From contig JAEWZY010000076.1 of assembly GCA_023394955.1 (NCBI GenBank), positions 24,512 through 88,511 on the forward strand: a DNA stretch of 64,000 bases. The letters are read 5' to 3'. Every line of letters begins with the position of its first letter. Position 1 is the stretch's first letter. Made by a program: the position numbers and the translations under genes. Positions 60,348 through 64,000 of this stretch are shown piece by piece. The notes beneath the pieces are model-generated. The model had not been told where the DNA came from and made no database searches. It was given only the letters and a program-made list of their open reading frames with translations. The DNA is from Bacillota bacterium (lineage in GTDB: Bacteria; Bacillota; UBA4882; UBA8346).

Positions 60348-60878
60348 ATGGCTGGTTCAGTCTTAGCAAAAAAAGATTTAACAATTCCTTCTCCGTGTCG
60401 GAGTTTTGAAAAGGTTAATGAGATAATTGAGAGACATGGAAAAAAACAAGCAGCATTAATCCCTATATTACAGGAGGTTCAGGAAGTATACCGATACTTG
60501 CCTGAAGAGATATTGACTTATGTTGCGACAGCCCTTAGTTTGGCTCCGGCTACGGTTTATGGGGTAGCGACTTTTTACGCTCAGTTTTCATTGGAGCCTA
60601 AAGGTAAATATGTTATTAAGGTATGTGATGGAACTGCTTGTCATGTGCGGGGTTCCAACCCTGTTAACGAAGAAATTCGAAAACGGGTTGGACTGAAGGG
60701 CGATAAGCGGACTACTTCCGATCTGCGTTTTACGGTAGAGACGGTTTCTTGTTTGGGAGCTTGTGGATTAGCCCCGGTAGTGATGATTAACGACCAGATT
60801 TATGGTCAAATGACCCCGGAGGCTATTGATATTATTATCGATCAAATATTGGCGGAAGAAGGTGATCTCGGTGATTGA
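60348..60878 (+). CDS. hydC: NuoE-like [2Fe-2S] subunit of NADH-linked hydrogenase
   Basis: 176 residues. The helical N-terminus and thioredoxin-like fold are typical; the cluster ligands are in KVCDGTACHVRGS and VSCLGACGLAPVVMI. LIPILQEVQEVYRYLPEEIL and ATVYGVATFYAQFSLEPKGKYVIKV are family blocks. It is the small electron-transfer subunit of the trimeric hydrogenase and passes electrons to the NuoF-like subunit. First gene of the operon; its stop overlaps the next start by eight bases. Confidence 0.95.
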   Translation: MAGSVLAKKDLTIPSPCRSFEKVNEIIERHGKKQAALIPILQEVQEVYRYLPEEILTYVATALSLAPATVYGVATFYAQFSLEPKGKYVIKVCDGTACHVRGSNPVNEEIRKRVGLKGDKRTTSDLRFTVETVSCLGACGLAPVVMINDQIYGQMTPEAIDIIIDQILAEEGDLGD

Positions 60879-62754
60879 GTCCGGAACTAAATTGGAGGAA
60901 CTGCGTGAACAATGGGGCCAGTTTTTTCAAAAAGAAAAAAACCGTATTTTAGTCTGCGCCGGGACCGGGTGTGTCGCCAATGGAGCTCTTAAAATTTATG
61001 AAGCTTTAATTGGAGAACTTTCGGCAAAAAAATCCTATATCGTTGTGGAGTTAATGATTGAGGAGGAAGGTTCCAGCGGGACTGCTGTTGTCAAAAGCGG
61101 GTGCCACGGTTTTTGTGAAATGGGCCCGTTAGTTCGCTTAGAGCCGTCAGGGGTCCTTTATACCAAAGTCAAACCGGAAGATGTAACGGAAATTGTAACC
61201 GCTTTATTGGAAGGCAAAGGCCCGATTGAACGGTTACTTTACAGGCATCCGGTAACTGGTCAATGTTTTGACCGGGAGCATAGTATTCCTTTTTATAGCA
61301 AACAACAACGTAATACCTTGGAAAACTGTGGGTCAATCGATCCGGTAGAAATCCGCGAGTATATAGCCAAGAACGGTTATGAAGCCTTGAGCAAGTCCTT
61401 GGGTATGAAACCGGAAGCAGTATGTCAGGAAGTATTGAACTCCGGACTTCGCGGGCGTGGCGGCGGCGGGTTTCCCACCGGAAAGAAGTGGGAATTGACT
61501 CGGGTCGTTAAAGGAGAAAAGAAATATGTGGTTTGTAATGGAGACGAAGGCGACCCTGGAGCATTCATGGATCGGAGCGTGATGGAGGGCGATCCTTTCA
61601 AAATATTGGAGGGAATGACCATCGCCGGATATGCAATCGGCTCCGATGAAGGGTATATTTACGTCCGGGCTGAGTACCCGTTAGCAGTAGATAGGCTGAG
61701 GCAAGCGATTCAAACCGCTGAAGAATACGGGTTGCTTGGCAAAAACATTTTAGGGACCGGTTTTAATTTTAAAATAAAAATAAAAGAAGGCGCGGGCGCT
61801 TTCGTTTGCGGTGAAGAAACCGCCTTACTGGCTTCCATTGAAGGCCAGCGGGGGATGCCCCGGCCGAAACCACCCTTTCCGGCTCAATCCGGATTGTGGG
61901 GTAAGCCGACCTTAATCAATAATGTTGAAACATTCGCTAATATTACTAAGATTATTCGAAACGGCGCCGATTGGTTCAAAAGCTTCGGAACTCCTAAAAG
62001 TACGGGCACCAAGACCTTCGCCCTTACCGGCCAGGTTGCCAATACCGGTCTAATTGAGGTTCCGATGGGAACTACTCTCCGGGAGATAGTCTATGAGATC
62101 GGAGGCGGAGTCCGAGGTGGTAAAGAGTTTAAGGCGGTCCAAATCGGCGGCCCTTCGGGCGGGTGTTTAACCAATGAACACCTTGATCTCCCCCTCGATT
62201 TTGATTCTTTGTTATCTGTGGGGGCGATGGTCGGCTCCGGTGGTTTGGTGGTAATGGATGAAAACACTTGTATGGTTGAAGTAGCCCGTTTCTTTATGAA
62301 CTTTACTCAAAATGAGTCCTGTGGAAAATGTGTGCCTTGTCGTGAAGGCACCAAGAGACTGTTGGAGATTTTACAGCGGGCGGTAGATGGCCAAGGTAAA
62401 CCGGAGGACCTCGAGATTTTAGAAGATTTAGCGATGGTGATTAAGGATGGTTCGTTGTGCGGTCTTGGTAAGACTGCCCCGAATCCGGTGTTGACTATGT
62501 TGAAATATTTTAAAGAGGAATATTTAGCCCATATTATCTATAAACGTTGTCCGGCCGGAGTTTGTAAAGGCCTGACCCAGTATAGCATTGATTCGAAGAG
62601 CTGTAAGGGTTGTACTAAATGTAGCCGGGCTTGCCCGGTAGGGGCTATCTCCGGCAAAGTAAAAGAACCATTTGTAATCGATCAAGATAAGTGTATCAAA
62701 TGCGGCGCTTGTATTACTGCTTGTCCGTTTCAAGCGATTAAGGAGGGTGCATGA
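60871..62754 (+). CDS. hydB: NuoF-like NADH-binding subunit of [FeFe] hydrogenase
   Basis: 627 residues from the GTG at 60871. An N-terminal [2Fe-2S] thioredoxin-like domain (VCAGTGCVANG and SGCHGFCEMGPLVR) is followed by the NADH/FMN module with LRGRGGGGFPTGKKWELTR and YVVCNGDEGDPGAFMDRSVMEGDP. The 4Fe-4S site ESCGKCVPCREGTKRLLEIL follows, and a C-terminal ferredoxin domain has CKGCTKCSRACP and CIKCGACITACP. It exchanges electrons with NADH and probably ferredoxin. It overlaps hydA at the stop. Confidence 0.96.
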   Translation: MIESGTKLEELREQWGQFFQKEKNRILVCAGTGCVANGALKIYEALIGELSAKKSYIVVELMIEEEGSSGTAVVKSGCHGFCEMGPLVRLEPSGVLYTKVKPEDVTEIVTALLEGKGPIERLLYRHPVTGQCFDREHSIPFYSKQQRNTLENCGSIDPVEIREYIAKNGYEALSKSLGMKPEAVCQEVLNSGLRGRGGGGFPTGKKWELTRVVKGEKKYVVCNGDEGDPGAFMDRSVMEGDPFKILEGMTIAGYAIGSDEGYIYVRAEYPLAVDRLRQAIQTAEEYGLLGKNILGTGFNFKIKIKEGAGAFVCGEETALLASIEGQRGMPRPKPPFPAQSGLWGKPTLINNVETFANITKIIRNGADWFKSFGTPKSTGTKTFALTGQVANTGLIEVPMGTTLREIVYEIGGGVRGGKEFKAVQIGGPSGGCLTNEHLDLPLDFDSLLSVGAMVGSGGLVVMDENTCMVEVARFFMNFTQNESCGKCVPCREGTKRLLEILQRAVDGQGKPEDLEILEDLAMVIKDGSLCGLGKTAPNPVLTMLKYFKEEYLAHIIYKRCPAGVCKGLTQYSIDSKSCKGCTKCSRACPVGAISGKVKEPFVIDQDKCIKCGACITACPFQAIKEGA

Positions 62755-64000
62755 TGGACGCCAATAATCTAATTTATATTGATAATCAAGCGGTAAAGAT
62801 TAATGGTGAAAAGAATTTATTGCAATTAATCAGAAATACCGGAATTGATCTTCCGACCTTTTGTTATCATTCGGAACTTAGCGTTTACGGCGCTTGTCGC
62901 ATGTGCGTCGTGGAGATTGAAGGACAAGGGATAGTGGCTTCATGCTCGACCCCTCCTCAACCGGGGAAAAGAGTTTTGACGAATAGCCCCAGAGTCCAAC
63001 GGGTACGCCGTACTGTTTTAGAGCTTTTGTTGGCCAATCATGAACGGGACTGCACTACTTGTGAGAAAAACGGCAATTGTATGTTGCAAGAACTGGCCAA
63101 TCGTTTTGGCGTCCGCAAGGTGCGTTTTGGAGAACGGGATTTGAAGTTGCCCATTGATGACTCTGGGAGTTCCATCGTTCAGGATCCTAACAAGTGTATT
63201 CTTTGCGGTGACTGTGTCCGAATGTGCTCCGAGGTTCAGGGAATTGGGATTTTAGACTTTAGTAATCGGGGTTCTCAGGTACGGGTATCCCCGGCTTTTA
63301 ATAAAAAAATCGCTGAAGTTGACTGCGTCGGCTGCGGTCAGTGTACAGCGGTTTGCCCAACTGGAGCCTTGGTCGTAAAAAAAGAAACCGATAAAGCTTG
63401 GACAGCCTTGCATAATCCTAATTTGTCGGTAGTCGCTCAGGTAGCACCGGCTGTTAGAGTCGCTTTAGGAGAGGAGTTCGGGCTTCCTACGGGAGAAATC
63501 GTGACCGGAAAAGTAGTGGCGGCCTTAAAGCGTTTAGGCTTTAATAAGGTGTTTGATACCTGTCTGGCGGCGGATTTGACGATAATTGAAGAAACTCAGG
63601 AATTTTTGGGGCGTTTGGAGCGGAAGGAACGGTTACCTCAATTTACCTCTTGTTGTCCGGCATGGGTTAAATATGCCGAATATAATGAGCCGGGTCTGCT
63701 CGATCAATTATCATCCTGCCGTTCGCCCCAACAAATGTTTGGCTCGTTGGTGAAGAGGCATTGGGCCAAATCCCTTGCTAAAAAACCGGAGGAGATCTTC
63801 GTAATTTCGATTATGCCTTGCACTGCCAAAAAGTTTGAAGCGGCGCGGCCTGAATTCTCTGAGGATAAAGTCAGAGATGTGGATTTAGTCCTGACCACTC
63901 AGGAACTAGCCCAGATGATTCGGGAGTCCGGTTTGGACTTTGCCAATCTGGATGCCGAATCTTTTGATATGCCCCTTGGCTTTACTACCGGGGCCGGAGT
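62754..64000 (+). CDS. hydA: [FeFe] hydrogenase catalytic subunit, 3' end beyond window
   Basis: 415 codons are visible from the ATG at 62754 (AGGAGG seven bases before); an ATG at 62751 is also in frame. The N-terminus has a [2Fe-2S] domain (FCYHSELSVYGACRMCVVEIEG), then the His-Cys3 cluster (HERDCTTCEKNGNCMLQ), then two 4Fe-4S motifs (CILCGDCVRMCSEVQG and CVGCGQCTAVCPTGAL). The H-cluster domain begins with FTSCCPAWVKYAE and ISIMPCTAKKFEAARPE, the first two of three signature motifs; the third is past the edge. It makes or oxidises H2. TSCCPAW replaces the more common TSCCPGW, a known variant. Confidence 0.96.
   Translation, partial: MDANNLIYIDNQAVKINGEKNLLQLIRNTGIDLPTFCYHSELSVYGACRMCVVEIEGQGIVASCSTPPQPGKRVLTNSPRVQRVRRTVLELLLANHERDCTTCEKNGNCMLQELANRFGVRKVRFGERDLKLPIDDSGSSIVQDPNKCILCGDCVRMCSEVQGIGILDFSNRGSQVRVSPAFNKKIAEVDCVGCGQCTAVCPTGALVVKKETDKAWTALHNPNLSVVAQVAPAVRVALGEEFGLPTGEIVTGKVVAALKRLGFNKVFDTCLAADLTIIEETQEFLGRLERKERLPQFTSCCPAWVKYAEYNEPGLLDQLSSCRSPQQMFGSLVKRHWAKSLAKKPEEIFVISIMPCTAKKFEAARPEFSEDKVRDVDLVLTTQELAQMIRESGLDFANLDAESFDMPLGFTTGAG

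Noticed and set aside
1..64000. tRNA, rRNA or other structured RNA genes
   Set aside because: I looked for tRNA-like TTCGA-arm sequences with CCA ends and for rRNA blocks and saw none. A proper covariance search could still find small RNAs.

Overview
The window reads as a chromosomal segment of an anaerobic, plant-sugar-using member of the Firmicutes (Bacillota). The evidence is the ctsR-mcsA-mcsB-clpC heat-shock operon, YesM/YesN-type two-component genes, LplB/YtcP-type sugar permeases, and an NADH-linked [FeFe] hydrogenase operon with Rex-like operators. Base composition is moderate to AT-rich, gene density is high, and GTG/TTG starts are common. No rRNA, tRNA or CRISPR array was seen. Both sugar-binding proteins have signal peptides without a lipobox cysteine, which hints at (but does not prove) a two-membrane envelope.

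Layout. 1-4820 (+): MacB-type ABC exporter (ATPase truncated by the window edge), OmpR-type regulator, histidine kinase and an MFS carrier. 4838-10105 (-): sugar ABC importer plus a NarL-type two-component pair. 10221-13918 (-): potABCD polyamine importer. 14056-19494: two tandem RMD1/DUF155 proteins, a TIM-barrel isomerase, a DedA protein, a NapH-like ferredoxin under a strong promoter with a CsoR/CstR-like operator, a metallo-beta-lactamase-fold protein and a small basic protein. 19726-21822 (+): secreted PKD-repeat protein and a DUF2164 protein.

21944-24390 is the clearest accessory patch. It holds a Dam-type methylase preceded by a leader peptide and hairpin, its restriction endonuclease reduced to a frameshifted and internally deleted remnant, a tyrosine-recombinase fragment, a RelE/ParE toxin-antitoxin pair and an 87-bp tandem repeat. 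24728-28961 has an aldo/keto reductase-ferredoxin, DegV, and a J-domain protein paired with an intracellular leucine-rich-repeat protein.

29219-40063 is a pectin-use locus: two permeases, a binding protein, an exported pectin methylesterase, an apparently cytoplasmic family-2 pectate lyase, and a YesM/YesN-type sensor and regulator. The logic is outside de-esterification, import of oligogalacturonides, then intracellular lysis, with the sensor probably controlling the set.

40181-55336 is mostly housekeeping: carB, a YbhJ-like aconitase homologue, pyrG, an unlinked cheB, a zinc-ribbon protein, rho and a LysM-M23 peptidase whose leader contains an intrinsic terminator. 55484-60021 is the CtsR heat-shock operon with its own operator. 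60348 to the right edge is hydC-hydB-hydA, a trimeric NADH-linked [FeFe] hydrogenase preceded by two Rex-like sites; hydA runs off the window.
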